The notes beneath the pieces were generated by a model. It ran no database searches and was not told the DNA's origin. It saw only the letters and a program-made list of their open reading frames with translations. Shown here in pieces: positions 41,085 to 50,066 of a stretch of DNA of 64,000 nucleotides. Position 1 is the first letter of the stretch, and every line of letters starts with the position of its first letter. The position numbers and the translations under genes are program-made. This DNA comes from a beta proteobacterium MWH-UniP1. Lineage in GTDB: Bacteria > Pseudomonadota > Gammaproteobacteria > Burkholderiales > Burkholderiaceae_A. The DNA lies in the NCBI GenBank assembly GCA_036362785.1, contig CP143625.1:1613401-1677400 (forward strand). Reading direction: 5' to 3'.

Positions 41085-41978
41085 GTGATTCAACGCGGCC
41101 GCTTCGCTCCTTCTCCCACCGGACCCCTGCATATGGGGTCGCTCACCACGGCGCTGGCCAGCTGGTTAGATGCCCGTGCCAGCGGGGGCAAGTGGTTCGT
41201 GCGCATTGAAGACATTGATCAGCCCAGAGAAACGCCGGGCGCAACACAGGAAATTCTCAAGCAACTCCGGGCCCACGGGCTGCACTGGGACGCCTGGCCA
41301 GACGATGGTGCCGCCCAAGATGGTGTGCTGTTTCAACATCAACGTCTGGGGGCTTATCAAGACGCACTCGAGCGACTTATCGCCCTTGGCCTAGCCTACC
41401 CCTGCACCTGTTCACGCAAGAAACTCCAACACGCCATTGAGGTGGGCAAGACACAGTACAACCCCGATGGCGAAATTCTCTACCCCGGCTTTTGTACCCC
41501 CGCCACGCCAGAGACAAGATCAATCGACGAGACGGCCCAATGGTTTCATGAGCATGATGGCGAAGGCATTGCTTGGCGTTTTCGCAATCACAATGGAGAT
41601 GACTTTGTACTAAAACGTGCTGATGGTTTTTGGGCCTATCAGCTCGCGGTCGTGGTCGATGACGCCTATCAAGGCATCACGAAAATTATTCGGGGTGACG
41701 ATTTATTTCATGCCGCCCCAAGGCAGAGCGCCCTGCGCTATGCGCTTGGTTATCACGAGCCAGATGTCTTTCACGTGCCCGTGGTGAAAAACGAGCAGGG
41801 AGAAAAACTATCCAAACAAACCAAGGCCATGCCCCTGCGAACCGATGATGAAAAAATTATTTCACTGCAGTTGGAATGCGCCTGGTCTCACTTAGAACTC
41901 CATATGTCAGTGCGCTGGGTGGCGCGTGTGCGGCCCATTTATCTGCGGCTTGCCATGCAGCCCAAGCAAATGGCTTAG
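41085..41978 (+). CDS. gluQ: Glutamyl-Q tRNA(Asp) synthetase
   Basis: The 297-residue protein resembles the catalytic half of glutamyl-tRNA synthetase, with no anticodon domain. RFAPSPTGPLHMGSLTTAL carries the HIGH-like motif, RIEDIDQPRE follows, zinc-binding cysteines lie in YPCTCSRKK and YPGFC, and GEKLSKQTKA is the KMSKS-like loop. It glutamylates queuosine in tRNA-Asp. The last 40 residues are poorly conserved in the family. The stop codon shares bases with that of rhlE on the other strand. The start is the annotated GTG/ATG region at 41085, close to hemL. Confidence 0.9.
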   Translation: MIQRGRFAPSPTGPLHMGSLTTALASWLDARASGGKWFVRIEDIDQPRETPGATQEILKQLRAHGLHWDAWPDDGAAQDGVLFQHQRLGAYQDALERLIALGLAYPCTCSRKKLQHAIEVGKTQYNPDGEILYPGFCTPATPETRSIDETAQWFHEHDGEGIAWRFRNHNGDDFVLKRADGFWAYQLAVVVDDAYQGITKIIRGDDLFHAAPRQSALRYALGYHEPDVFHVPVVKNEQGEKLSKQTKAMPLRTDDEKIISLQLECAWSHLELHMSVRWVARVRPIYLRLAMQPKQMA

Positions 41979-43444
41979 CTTGATGATTTGGGCTTGCCAC
42001 CCAACAAGGCTGAGACTGGCTTAGGGGCCCGCTTGATGCCAGAAATTCCCGGGCGAGCTGCGGGCGCAGTCGGTGCCGCGGCAGCCTGCGCAGCCGCCTG
42101 CGCGACTGACACTGGCTTGGGCTCATAGGGCTGAGAAAAAATTGGATCAGCAGGCGCTGCGGTTTTTGCGGCAAAACGCGGCGTGGGCCGAACCGGTGCA
42201 CGCGAGGCGTGTTCATCGGAATCGAATCGTTCTCGACGGCTTCGGCCAGCGGGGCGCTCACGAGATGCATCACGGGAAGCGTCACGGGCGGACAGCTCGG
42301 CGTGATCAAAAACGAGTTTTTCTTTGGTGATCGTTTTTTTGACCAGCTTTTCAATGTCAGAAAGCAGTCGTTGATCTTCGGCCAACATTAGGGACATGGC
42401 CTTGCCGCTGGCCCCTGCGCGGCCCGTGCGGCCAATGCGGTGAACATAGTCTTCAGGCGAATACGGCAAGTCGTAATTAATGACCGCTGGCAACTCTGCA
42501 ATGTCTAAGCCCCGGGCCGCCACATCGGTGGCCACCATGACTTCCACTTCACCCTTTTTAAATTTTTCGAGTGTGGCGAGGCGCTCTGACTGAGATTTGT
42601 CACCGTGAATGGCGTCGGCAGGAATGCCCTCTTTCTGAAGCTCGCGGGCAAGACGGCTGGCACCGATTTTGGTGTTGGTAAACACAATCACCTGGCGCAG
42701 CCCCATGGACTTCACCAAGTGCGCCACGGCGGCCCGCTTCAAATCCGAACGATCGACCGTGTAGACCACCTGCGACACATTTTCTGCAGTGGCATTGCGG
42801 GCGGCGACTTCAATCACCACGGGCGAATCATTTAAAAATGTCTTCGCCAGCTTTCGAATCTCGGGCGAGAAGGTTGCAGAAAACAGCAGGCTCTGCCGGG
42901 CCTTGGGCAGCAGATTCACAATGCGCTGCAAATCGGGCAGAAAACCCATATCCAACATGCGATCGGCTTCATCAAGAACCAACACCGAGACCGATGCCAA
43001 GGAGACTGTTTTTTGCTGGACGTGATCAAGTAGTCGGCCTGGTGTGGCAATCAGAATTTCAATGCCGCTGCGTAATGCTGCCGTCTGTGGGGCCATGTCA
43101 ATACCGCCAAACACCACAGCGCTGCGCAGTGGCACATACTTTGCGTACTGGGTAACGTTTTGCGCGATCTGGTCGGCAAGCTCACGGGTGGGAGCAAGCA
43201 TCAGGGCGCGCACCGGGTGGCGGGCGGGCGAGGCGCTGGTGTTGGCATTGGCCATCAGCCGCTGCAAGATCGGCAGGGTAAAGGCAGCCGTTTTACCGGT
43301 ACCGGTCTGGGCAGCCCCCATCACGTCCTTGCCCTCGATCACGACGGGAATGGCTTGTGCTTGAATGGGGGTGGGCGTTGTGTAGCCGGCTTCGGCAATT
43401 GCCCGCATCAAATCTGGATGCAGACCAAAAGAATCAAAACTCAT
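41975..43444 (-). CDS. rhlE: DEAD-box ATP-dependent RNA helicase RhlE
   Basis: The 489-residue helicase has the Q motif YTTPTPIQAQAIPVV, motif I AQTGTGKTAAFTLP, motif II VLDEADRMLDMGF, SAT motif LLFSATFSPEI, and motif VI HRIGRTGRAG, in RhlE spacing (FDSFGLHPDLMRAIAEAGY start). The C-terminal 110 residues are Arg/Ala/Pro-rich and disordered. RhlE acts in ribosome assembly and RNA turnover. It is convergent with gluQ, overlapping by four bases. Confidence 0.92.
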   Translation of the reverse strand: MSFDSFGLHPDLMRAIAEAGYTTPTPIQAQAIPVVIEGKDVMGAAQTGTGKTAAFTLPILQRLMANANTSASPARHPVRALMLAPTRELADQIAQNVTQYAKYVPLRSAVVFGGIDMAPQTAALRSGIEILIATPGRLLDHVQQKTVSLASVSVLVLDEADRMLDMGFLPDLQRIVNLLPKARQSLLFSATFSPEIRKLAKTFLNDSPVVIEVAARNATAENVSQVVYTVDRSDLKRAAVAHLVKSMGLRQVIVFTNTKIGASRLARELQKEGIPADAIHGDKSQSERLATLEKFKKGEVEVMVATDVAARGLDIAELPAVINYDLPYSPEDYVHRIGRTGRAGASGKAMSLMLAEDQRLLSDIEKLVKKTITKEKLVFDHAELSARDASRDASRERPAGRSRRERFDSDEHASRAPVRPTPRFAAKTAAPADPIFSQPYEPKPVSVAQAAAQAAAAPTAPAARPGISGIKRAPKPVSALLGGKPKSSS

Positions 43445-43479
43445 TCAGGCATTATCCACGATGTTGCGCTAAAAACACC

Positions 43480-44343
43480 ATGCAAACCGCCCTAAAACGC
43501 CTGATTCCTACCACTTTTGTGCTGATTTGGAGCTCTGGCTTCATCATCGCCCGCTACGGCATGCCCCATGCTGAACCGATGACCTTCACCTTTTTGCGAT
43601 TTGCTGGGGTGCTGGTGCTGATGGTGCCGGCCGTGCTGCTGCTTCGGCCGGTCTGGCCAAGCGGGCGGCAGATTGCCCATATCGGCGTGGCAGGCCTGAT
43701 GCTGCAGGCTGTCTATCTGGGCGGGGTCTGGGCCGCGGTCCGCAATGGCATGTCGGCGGGCCTGGTCGCCTTAATTGTGGGCCTACAGCCCATTCTTACC
43801 GCCTGGTTCTCGGCCTTTGTTGCCGAGAAAATCACCGCCAAACAATGGATTGGGCTGCTTCTGGGGCTCTCAGGGGTGGCATTGGTGGTGGTGGCCAAAC
43901 TCTCGCTTACCGGCCTTTCCGGGGCCAGCCTGGGGCTTGCGGGCCTGGGATTGGCGGGCATCACGGTCGGCACGCTCTATCAAAAACGCTTTTGTCCAAG
44001 CTTTGACCTGCGGGCCGGGTCAGTCATTCAGTTCACCGTCTCGGCGCTGGCCTGCCTGCCTTTTATGTTTTTGCTGGAGACCCGGGAAATTGATTGGCAC
44101 CCGGAGATGATTGGTGCCCTGGTCTGGGCCGTGCTTGGCCTATCGATTGGGGCAATTTCATTGCTCTTTGTCATGATCCGAAATGGTGCCGCGACCCAAG
44201 TGACCAGCCTGCTTTACCTCACGCCGCCCACCACAGCCGTCATGGCGTGGATTCTCTTCGATGAACCCATTACACTTTTGACGGTCTTAGGAACTTTACT
44301 CACCGTGTGGGGTGTTTGGTGGGTAATGTCCAATAAAAAATAA
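43480..44343 (+). CDS. EamA/DMT-family transporter
   Basis: From ATG 43480 there are 287 residues with ten membrane segments in two EamA repeats (about 1-135 and 145-285). FVLIWSSGFIIARYGMPHAEP and YLTPPTTAVMAWILFDEPIT are typical family ends. DMT permeases export amino acids or other metabolites; the substrate cannot be told. The start is set to the ATG 35 bases after the rhlE start; the longer open frame to 43357 overlaps rhlE. Confidence 0.85.
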   Translation: MQTALKRLIPTTFVLIWSSGFIIARYGMPHAEPMTFTFLRFAGVLVLMVPAVLLLRPVWPSGRQIAHIGVAGLMLQAVYLGGVWAAVRNGMSAGLVALIVGLQPILTAWFSAFVAEKITAKQWIGLLLGLSGVALVVVAKLSLTGLSGASLGLAGLGLAGITVGTLYQKRFCPSFDLRAGSVIQFTVSALACLPFMFLLETREIDWHPEMIGALVWAVLGLSIGAISLLFVMIRNGAATQVTSLLYLTPPTTAVMAWILFDEPITLLTVLGTLLTVWGVWWVMSNKK

Positions 44344-44374
44344 CACCCCGTACCTCAGAAGGAATCCTCCCCCT

Positions 44375-44830
44375 ATGAAACTTCAAACCACGCTTCGTCT
44401 TGGTGCTGCAGCACTTTTTGTTGCCGCACTGCCTTTTTCAGCATCCGCTCAGTTCGCCAAAAAAGAAGATGCCATCAAATACCGTCAGAGTGCCTTTGCT
44501 TTGATGGGTACCCATATGGGCCGTATTGGCGCGGTCACCAAGGGTGAAACCCCCTTTAACGCCGCTGAAGTTCAGAAAAGCGCTGCCCTGATCGCCACCC
44601 TGTCCAGCCTGCCCTGGGAAGCTTTTGGTCCCGGCACCGAAGGCGGCAAAGCCAAGCCCGCTATCTGGAAAGAAAACGACAAAGTGAAAGCAGGCGCTGA
44701 CAAGTTCATGAAAGCGGCAGCCGACTTAAACGCTGCTGCCAAATCAGGCAATCTAGACCAGATCAAGAAAGCCTTTGGCGCAACAAGCCAGACCTGCAAG
44801 TCCTGCCACGACAGCTACAAAGACAAGTAA
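44375..44830 (+). CDS. cycP: Cytochrome c' (class II c-type cytochrome)
   Basis: The 151-residue precursor has a signal peptide (to about residue 26, SASAQ) and a four-helix-bundle sequence ending with the heme motif C141-K-S-C144-H145. The C-terminal CxxCH and an early KYRQSAFALMGTHMGRIG segment are typical of cytochrome c', where heme iron is five-coordinate and binds NO or CO. The gene for a cytochrome b561-type protein is convergent and overlaps by 16 bases. GAAGGAATCC before ATG 44375 is a good ribosome-binding site. Confidence 0.94.
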   Translation: MKLQTTLRLGAAALFVAALPFSASAQFAKKEDAIKYRQSAFALMGTHMGRIGAVTKGETPFNAAEVQKSAALIATLSSLPWEAFGPGTEGGKAKPAIWKENDKVKAGADKFMKAAADLNAAAKSGNLDQIKKAFGATSQTCKSCHDSYKDK

Positions 44831-45468
44831 GCCATCAGCAGACCCGCAAGAGCAATCACCACGATGGCTCTTGCGCGAATTGCGAAGTCGTCCCGCGATG
44901 GGACGACTTTCACATCATCCCCAACCAACTGATCACCAGTGAACATGGGTGTGACCAGATCGTGCCGATGGACCAATCGGTGCACGATCACGGCACCAAT
45001 GTGCAGCACCACCAGCCCAATCAAGACCCACTCAGTCAGTTGATGCCATTCAGAAGCCAACGCGACCATATCGGAACTGACGTGCTTGACCAATGGGCCA
45101 TCAAACGCGATTTCGTCAGTGGTAAACAACCCCAGTGTGGATTGAATCGTAAAAAGCCCGATCAGGGCCAAGACCGACAGCGCCCCCAGTGGGGCATGGC
45201 CCACCACTGCGGGGAATTTCCCCCGGATTTGCGCGAACACTGCGGAAGGCCCCCGCACAAAACTGCGAAAGCGCGCATGCTCGGGGCCGATAAAGCCCCA
45301 GACCAAACGAAAGAGCAACAAGGCGAGCACCGCCATGCCGAATCGGCTGTGCCAGATCATGGCATTGCCACCAATCTTGACGGATGTAAAAGCGCCAAAA
45401 ACGCTAAATGCCAATGCCCAATGAAAAATTCTTGTGGGCAGATCCCACACACGCACACGACGCATCAC
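44815..45468 (-). CDS. Cytochrome b561-type diheme membrane protein
   Basis: The 217-residue protein has four membrane segments and the pattern VRVWDLPTRIFHWALAFSVF...WHSRFGMAVLALLLFRLVWGF, with His in helices 1, 2, 3 and 4 (IFHW, IWHSR, EWHQL, VLHIGAVIVHRLV) for two b-type hemes. This fits the cytochrome b561/Ni-Fe hydrogenase b-subunit group that often pairs with small c-type cytochromes. It is convergent with, and overlaps, the cytochrome c' gene. A quinol-to-c' electron path is inferred only from position. Confidence 0.87.
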   Translation of the reverse strand: MMRRVRVWDLPTRIFHWALAFSVFGAFTSVKIGGNAMIWHSRFGMAVLALLLFRLVWGFIGPEHARFRSFVRGPSAVFAQIRGKFPAVVGHAPLGALSVLALIGLFTIQSTLGLFTTDEIAFDGPLVKHVSSDMVALASEWHQLTEWVLIGLVVLHIGAVIVHRLVHRHDLVTPMFTGDQLVGDDVKVVPSRDDFAIRARAIVVIALAGLLMAYLSL

Positions 45469-45487
45469 TTTTACCTATTCGCTTGAG

Positions 45488-46066
45488 TTACCAGCTTTTG
45501 ACCGCGATCACTGCGGCCACAATCACCACTGTGGCCCACCCTAGTTGATCGACATAACGCTCAAGTAAACGTTCCATTTTTTGACCGCCCCACTTCATCA
45601 GACCGGCCACCAGATAAAAACGGCCGCCGCGGCCAGCAATCGACGCCAGGGTAAAAGGAATCAATGGCATTCCCATGACACCCGCTGCAATGGTGAAGAC
45701 CTTGTATGGAATCGGAGAAAAACCAGCAATCAGCACCGCCCAAAAGCCCCACTCCGTAAACCAGCTCTTGGCCGTTTGAAACGCCGGCCAATAATCGGAC
45801 TGAGATAACCAAGGCTCAATCGCATGAAAAAATGTGGCGCCAATCCAGTAGCCGAAAAGCCCGCCCAACACCGATGTGGCCGTAGTGATCGTGGCATACC
45901 ACCAGGCCCGATGGGGCTGTGCCAGGCTCATGGGCGCAAGCATCACATCCGGCGGGATCGGAAAAAATGAGGACTCGATAAAACTCAGGCCCCCTAGAAT
46001 CCAGGGGGCCTTTGGATGACGAGACCAAGACATGACCTGTCGGTACAAGGCAGAAAAAAGACGCAT
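45488..46066 (-). CDS. DedA/YqaA-family inner-membrane protein
   Basis: The 192-residue membrane protein has a SNARE-associated (VTT/DedA) domain: FIESSFFPIPPDVMLAPMSLA near the N-terminus and the conserved FSPIPYKVFTIAAGVMGMPL with the essential Arg/Gly-Pro region, then GRGGRFYLVAGLM. YqaA members have unclear roles in membrane homeostasis or lipid flipping. It starts close to the divergent azlC gene. Confidence 0.87.
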   Translation of the reverse strand: MRLFSALYRQVMSWSRHPKAPWILGGLSFIESSFFPIPPDVMLAPMSLAQPHRAWWYATITTATSVLGGLFGYWIGATFFHAIEPWLSQSDYWPAFQTAKSWFTEWGFWAVLIAGFSPIPYKVFTIAAGVMGMPLIPFTLASIAGRGGRFYLVAGLMKWGGQKMERLLERYVDQLGWATVVIVAAVIAVKSW

Positions 46067-46111
46067 GGCCGGATTATCGGTTATTTTCTCGGCCTGCCTA
46101 CAATCTCACCA

Positions 46112-46831
46112 ATGACACTCACGCCCTCCCACACCCGACGACAGGCTTTCTTCGCTGGCTGCAGAGATGCGTTAGGTGTGCCCGCTGCGGTGCTACTGGC
46201 CGGCATGATCGGGTTTGGTGCGCTGGGGCATGCCAACGGGCTCTCGCTCGGTGTGACCACCGCCAGCAGCATTTTCATGTACGCACTGCCGGGGCAAATC
46301 GTGTTTGTGGAAATGCTGGCCCTTGGCGCATCAGGACTCGCCATTGCGATTGCTGCCACGGTGACAGCAGCACGTTTTCTGCCCATGACACTGACCATGG
46401 TGCCGCAGTTTCACCCTAGCGATCGGAAACCGTCGCTCTATGGCACTGCGCATTTCATTTCGATGACCAGCTGGGCGGTGATGATGCGTGAGTTCCCCAA
46501 AACACCAGTGGAACTGCGGGCGACTTATTTCACGGGCTTTGGCTTTGTCTGCTGGGCAAGCGGGATTCCGGGAACAGCGATTGGCTATCTCATTGCAGGC
46601 CATGTGCCTACGCCGATCACCATTGGCCTGGTCATGCTCAATCCACTTTTCTTTTTGCTGAGCTTTGCAGAGGTACGTGCGCAGGCCTATCGGCTTGCGC
46701 TACTGATTGGTGGTATTAGTGGGCCGATCATTTACACCTGGTCTCCAAGCTGGAGCATTTTGATCTGTGGTGTTGTGGGGGGCACGATCGCCTTTGTTAT
46801 TGATGCCAGCCTGCGAAACAGAAAGCGCTGA
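46112..46831 (+). CDS. azlC: Branched-chain amino acid exporter subunit AzlC
   Basis: From ATG 46112 there are 239 residues with about six membrane segments. RRQAFFAGCRDALGVPAAVLL and FMYALPGQIVFVEMLALGAS, with ARFLPMTLTMVP, are AzlC landmarks. It forms a branched-chain amino acid efflux pump with the small AzlD partner. An earlier ATG (46016) would overlap the divergent DedA gene and gives an unlike N-terminus. azlD begins one base after the stop. Confidence 0.9.
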   Translation: MTLTPSHTRRQAFFAGCRDALGVPAAVLLAGMIGFGALGHANGLSLGVTTASSIFMYALPGQIVFVEMLALGASGLAIAIAATVTAARFLPMTLTMVPQFHPSDRKPSLYGTAHFISMTSWAVMMREFPKTPVELRATYFTGFGFVCWASGIPGTAIGYLIAGHVPTPITIGLVMLNPLFFLLSFAEVRAQAYRLALLIGGISGPIIYTWSPSWSILICGVVGGTIAFVIDASLRNRKR

Positions 46832-46832
46832 T

Positions 46833-47186
46833 ATGGAAACCTTGCTCGACATTCCAAAATATTCTGCGCTCTGGGCCTGGGCCGTGCTGATGCTGGCGTC
46901 GATTGGCACCTATACTTGGCGCGGTCTTGGGGTGATGTTGTCAGGAAAACTTTCGCAAGACAGCCCAATGTTTCGCTGGGTGACTTGCGTGGCTTATGCC
47001 ATGGTGGCATCGCTGGTGATTCGAATCATCGTGCTGCCCGTTGGCGTGCTGACCCAAGTGCCCATGAGCTATCGACTGATTGCAGCCGGTGTGGCCTTGA
47101 GCATTATGTTGTTGCGGAAAAACGCACTCCTGCCCGCCATTAGTACAGGTACGCTACTGATTATCTTGCTCGCCTGGCTGGGCTAA
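46833..47186 (+). CDS. azlD: Branched-chain amino acid exporter subunit AzlD
   Basis: From ATG 46833 there are 117 residues with four hydrophobic segments. The AzlD layout is clear: WAVLMLASIGTYTWRGLGVML, then FRWVTCVAYAMVASLVIRIIV, and a final hydrophobic helix pair. It follows azlC directly, as in other bacteria, and is convergent with mscS. Confidence 0.86.
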   Translation: METLLDIPKYSALWAWAVLMLASIGTYTWRGLGVMLSGKLSQDSPMFRWVTCVAYAMVASLVIRIIVLPVGVLTQVPMSYRLIAAGVALSIMLLRKNALLPAISTGTLLIILLAWLG

Positions 47187-47212
47187 AAGGCCTGCACAAA
47201 AAAGCGCAGCGC

Positions 47213-48082
47213 TTATTCGTTACGGGTGTAAACCGTGCGGCTGGGGAATGGAATTTCAATGCCCTGGTCATCAAATGTGTTTTTCAAGCGACGCAAAAAC
47301 TCTCGCCGAACCGGGCCTTGTTCGAGCGGCATGACTTTAAAGCGGCAACGCAAGACCACAGCCGAATCGGCCCATTGTTCCACCCCCATAAACTCCACAG
47401 GTTCAAGCAGTTTTGAACCAAACGCTAGATCAGCCTGCATGTCGGCACCCACGCCGGTAATGATGGCCTGGATTTTCTCGATACGCTCCCGATATCCCAC
47501 ACTGACGTCAATCACCGCATAAGCAAACTCGCGGCTTCGATTGGTGACCGTTGCAATCACCCCGTTGGGCACATAGTGGACAGCACCTTCAAGATCGCGC
47601 AGGCGGACATAGCGAAGGGTGACTTCTTCGACAAGGCCAGTCTTTCCCCCCACCTCAACAGAATCACCAACCCGAATCTGGTTTTCCAGAATCATGACAA
47701 AGCCGGTGAAGTAATCTTTGACCAGACTCTGAGCACCGAAACCAACCGCCAGGCCGGCCACACCAGCAGTCGCCAGAATTGGCGCAATGGATATGCCAAC
47801 TTCCGAGAGCACCAGCATGATGGTGATGGCACCAATCACCACCGTGGCGATATACCGAAACACCCGGATGAGTGTGTCGATGCGCTTGCGTTCTTCGAGA
47901 TCTGGATTCCTGGCGGTCATGCGCGCGTTCAGGGTACGCAGCACACGGCCCGAGCCACTCATCAGGGCCCAGGAGATCAGCAAAATCAAAAAGACATTGG
48001 TCATCGATACGACGACCTTGGCCCAGCCGGGAAGCTCTGCGCCGAACTGAGTAACGAGAAACCGCTCCAGAATATCTTTCAT
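47213..48082 (-). CDS. mscS: Small-conductance mechanosensitive channel MscS
   Basis: From ATG 48082 there are 289 residues. Three membrane segments are followed by the pore helix region ILATAGVAGLAVGFGAQSLVKDYFTGF (landmarks GVAGLAVGFGAQ and LVKD), then the MscS beta domain QIRVGDSVEVGGKTGLVEEVTLRYVRLRDLEG and the alpha/beta vestibule domain. It opens under hypo-osmotic stress. The open frame to 48223 runs through the palindromic repeats and is rejected. Confidence 0.92.
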   Translation of the reverse strand: MKDILERFLVTQFGAELPGWAKVVVSMTNVFLILLISWALMSGSGRVLRTLNARMTARNPDLEERKRIDTLIRVFRYIATVVIGAITIMLVLSEVGISIAPILATAGVAGLAVGFGAQSLVKDYFTGFVMILENQIRVGDSVEVGGKTGLVEEVTLRYVRLRDLEGAVHYVPNGVIATVTNRSREFAYAVIDVSVGYRERIEKIQAIITGVGADMQADLAFGSKLLEPVEFMGVEQWADSAVVLRCRFKVMPLEQGPVRREFLRRLKNTFDDQGIEIPFPSRTVYTRNE

Positions 48083-48119
48083 CGTAGAATTCCCATGGGC
48101 TGCCCCAGGCAAACACTGA

Positions 48120-48170
48120 CACGGTGTCAGACACCGTGTCTTGGTGTCTGACACCGAGCCTGACACCCAG
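48120..48170. repeat. Palindromic GGTGTCNGACACC repeat cluster (REP-like)
   Basis: A 19-base perfect palindrome with core GGTGTCAGACACC (48120-48138) is followed by a second palindrome GGTGTCTGACACC (48143-48155) and a half copy TGACACCC (48161-48168). It lies in the intergenic space between mscS and the MaoC-like gene, on the leader of both. The RNA would form strong hairpins on either strand. The same 13-mer recurs at 37681. Confidence 0.75.
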
Positions 48171-48204
48171 TAATATAACGTCAATAAATTCCAAGGGAGT
48201 CGTA

Positions 48205-48639
48205 ATGACTGGCATTCGCCCAATGTTTTACACCGACGAGCTTTTTGTCGGCCAGACAGCGCAGCAATCCAAGACCATCACTGAGACCGACATTATTTTG
48301 TTCTCAGCCGTCTCGATGGACACCAACGCCATCCATCTTGATGAAGACTATGCCAAGACCACCCGGTTTGGCACACGCATTGTGCACGGCATGCTCACTG
48401 GCAGCCTGATTTCATCAGTGTTGGCCAATCGCCTTCCGGGGCCAGGCACCATCTTCTTAAGCCAGAGCATGAAATTTTTAGCGCCCGTTCACCCAGGTGA
48501 GACGATCACCGCCAAGGTCACGGTTACCGAGATCATGAAAGAAAAAAATCGTGTGAAGCTAGAAACCATCTGCACGGTCAACGGTAAAGAAGTCTTAAAG
48601 GGTGAAGCCGTGGTGATGTCGGTGGCCCGCGAGCAATAA
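48205..48639 (+). CDS. MaoC-like (R)-specific enoyl-CoA hydratase
   Basis: From ATG 48205 there are 144 residues in a hot-dog fold. FSAVSMDTNAIHLDEDYAKTTRFGTRIVHGMLTGSLIS carries the D-x-N-x-x-H hydratase motif (landmarks DTNAIH, FGTRIVHGML). Such enzymes hydrate trans-2-enoyl-CoA to (R)-3-hydroxyacyl-CoA, feeding polyhydroxyalkanoate or fatty acid routes. AAGGGAG lies six bases upstream. Its stop overlaps the next start (TAATG). Confidence 0.87.
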   Translation: MTGIRPMFYTDELFVGQTAQQSKTITETDIILFSAVSMDTNAIHLDEDYAKTTRFGTRIVHGMLTGSLISSVLANRLPGPGTIFLSQSMKFLAPVHPGETITAKVTVTEIMKEKNRVKLETICTVNGKEVLKGEAVVMSVAREQ

Positions 48640-50066
48640 TGCATATTCGATTCGAAGGCGCCGCCGGAGAAGTTACCGGCTCTCGCTATCACGTTCACAC
48701 CAAAATCAAGGGGGCTTCCCATGATTTTTTAGTGGACTGCGGCATGTTTCAAGGCGGCCGAGATGCCGACGAAAAAAACATCCTGCCGTTTGGCTTTTCG
48801 CCAAAGAAAATCGAATTTGTTGTACTGACCCATGCCCATATCGACCACAGTGGGCTATTGCCAAGGCTCTGTGCCCAGGGGTTCTCGGGGCCAATTTTCT
48901 GCACACCGGCCACACTCGATCTGCTGCAAGTCTTACTCACCGACAGCGCCCATATTCAGCTGGGCGAGCGGCAACGCGCCGAGAAGAAAAAGGCCGCCGG
49001 TAAATGGCGTGGCGATTTGCCCGAGCCGCTCTACTCACTCAACGATGTTGATCGCTGTATTTCCCAATGCCGGCCCGTGGCTTACGACACACGAAAAAAA
49101 ATATCGAACAGTGTGACACTCGAGTTTGTCGACGCCGGCCATATTCTGGGCGCGGCATCGGCCATACTGGACATCACTGAAGACGATGAGACAGGCGGCC
49201 AGCAGACCAAGCGCCTGGTCTGTTCTGGCGATATCGGCACGCGAAACCGCCCGATCATGAATGACCCGCAACGCATCAAGCAGGCGGATATTCTGATTGT
49301 CGAGTCCACCTATGGCAATCGACTGCATCGCACGCTAAAAGACACCGAAGACGAATTGGTGGAAGTCGTGACCAAAACGCTCGCCCAGGGCGGCAATGTG
49401 GTGATGCCGGCTTTCGCGGTGGGCCGCACCCAAGAAGTGATCGCAATCTTGGTGGATCTGGTTCGCAAAAAACGCCTGCCGTTTTTGTCCATCTTTGTCG
49501 ACTCCCCCATGGCAGCACAGGCGTCCCGTATCACGCGCGAACACATGAGCAGCCTGGATGCCGACAGCCAAAACCTCTACCAGTGGGCCATGGCCAACCC
49601 CAAGGCCGTACACCTGCGATTCCTCACCGAGGTGGCCGACTCCATCGCATTAAATCAGGTCAAAGGTGGCGCCATTATTTTGTCGGCCAGCGGCATGTGC
49701 GAGGCCGGGCGTATCGTGCATCACCTGTATTGGAACCTGCCACGGCCCCAGTCCGCTGTGGTGATTACAGGCTTTCAGGCCGCTGGTACTCGGGGACGAC
49801 AACTCGTTGACGGGGCCAAGACCATTAAGGTGCTTGGCAAAGAGGTGCCCGTAAAAGCGTCGGTCCACACCCTGGGCGGGCTATCGGCCCACGGAGACCA
49901 GGCAGATCTCTTGTGGTGGTGTCGGGGTTTTGAATCTCAGCCCAAAAAAATCTTCGTGACACACGGTGAAGATCTGGCCAGCGAAAACTTCGCGCAGGCG
50001 CTACACACAGAACTCGGCTGGGATCATGTGATTCGGCCCAAAAAAGACGATCTCTACCCCTGCTGA
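48639..50066 (+). CDS. MBL-fold beta-CASP metallohydrolase, putative ribonuclease
   Basis: The 475-residue protein has a metallo-beta-lactamase core with the metal motif LTHAHIDHSGLLPRL (about 66-80), a beta-CASP domain (FAVGRTQEVIAILVDL and FVDSPMAAQASRIT), and a C-terminal RMMBL zinc-hydrolase domain with IILSASGMCEAGRIVHHL and LGGLSAHGDQADLL. This is the CPSF73/Ysh1-like RNA-cleaving family. Bacterial targets are not known. It is translationally coupled to the MaoC-like gene. The 3' end overlaps fadD by 13 bases. Confidence 0.9.
   Translation: MHIRFEGAAGEVTGSRYHVHTKIKGASHDFLVDCGMFQGGRDADEKNILPFGFSPKKIEFVVLTHAHIDHSGLLPRLCAQGFSGPIFCTPATLDLLQVLLTDSAHIQLGERQRAEKKKAAGKWRGDLPEPLYSLNDVDRCISQCRPVAYDTRKKISNSVTLEFVDAGHILGAASAILDITEDDETGGQQTKRLVCSGDIGTRNRPIMNDPQRIKQADILIVESTYGNRLHRTLKDTEDELVEVVTKTLAQGGNVVMPAFAVGRTQEVIAILVDLVRKKRLPFLSIFVDSPMAAQASRITREHMSSLDADSQNLYQWAMANPKAVHLRFLTEVADSIALNQVKGGAIILSASGMCEAGRIVHHLYWNLPRPQSAVVITGFQAAGTRGRQLVDGAKTIKVLGKEVPVKASVHTLGGLSAHGDQADLLWWCRGFESQPKKIFVTHGEDLASENFAQALHTELGWDHVIRPKKDDLYPC

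Noticed and set aside
41860-41978. Suspected frameshift at the gluQ 3' end
   Set aside because: The tail is unusual, but neither alternative frame gives a better match. The family tail is variable and the stop fits tightly against rhlE.
48083-48223. N-terminal extension of MscS through the palindromic repeats
   Set aside because: The added 47 residues are encoded by the repeat cluster, are Cys-rich and have no counterpart in MscS proteins.
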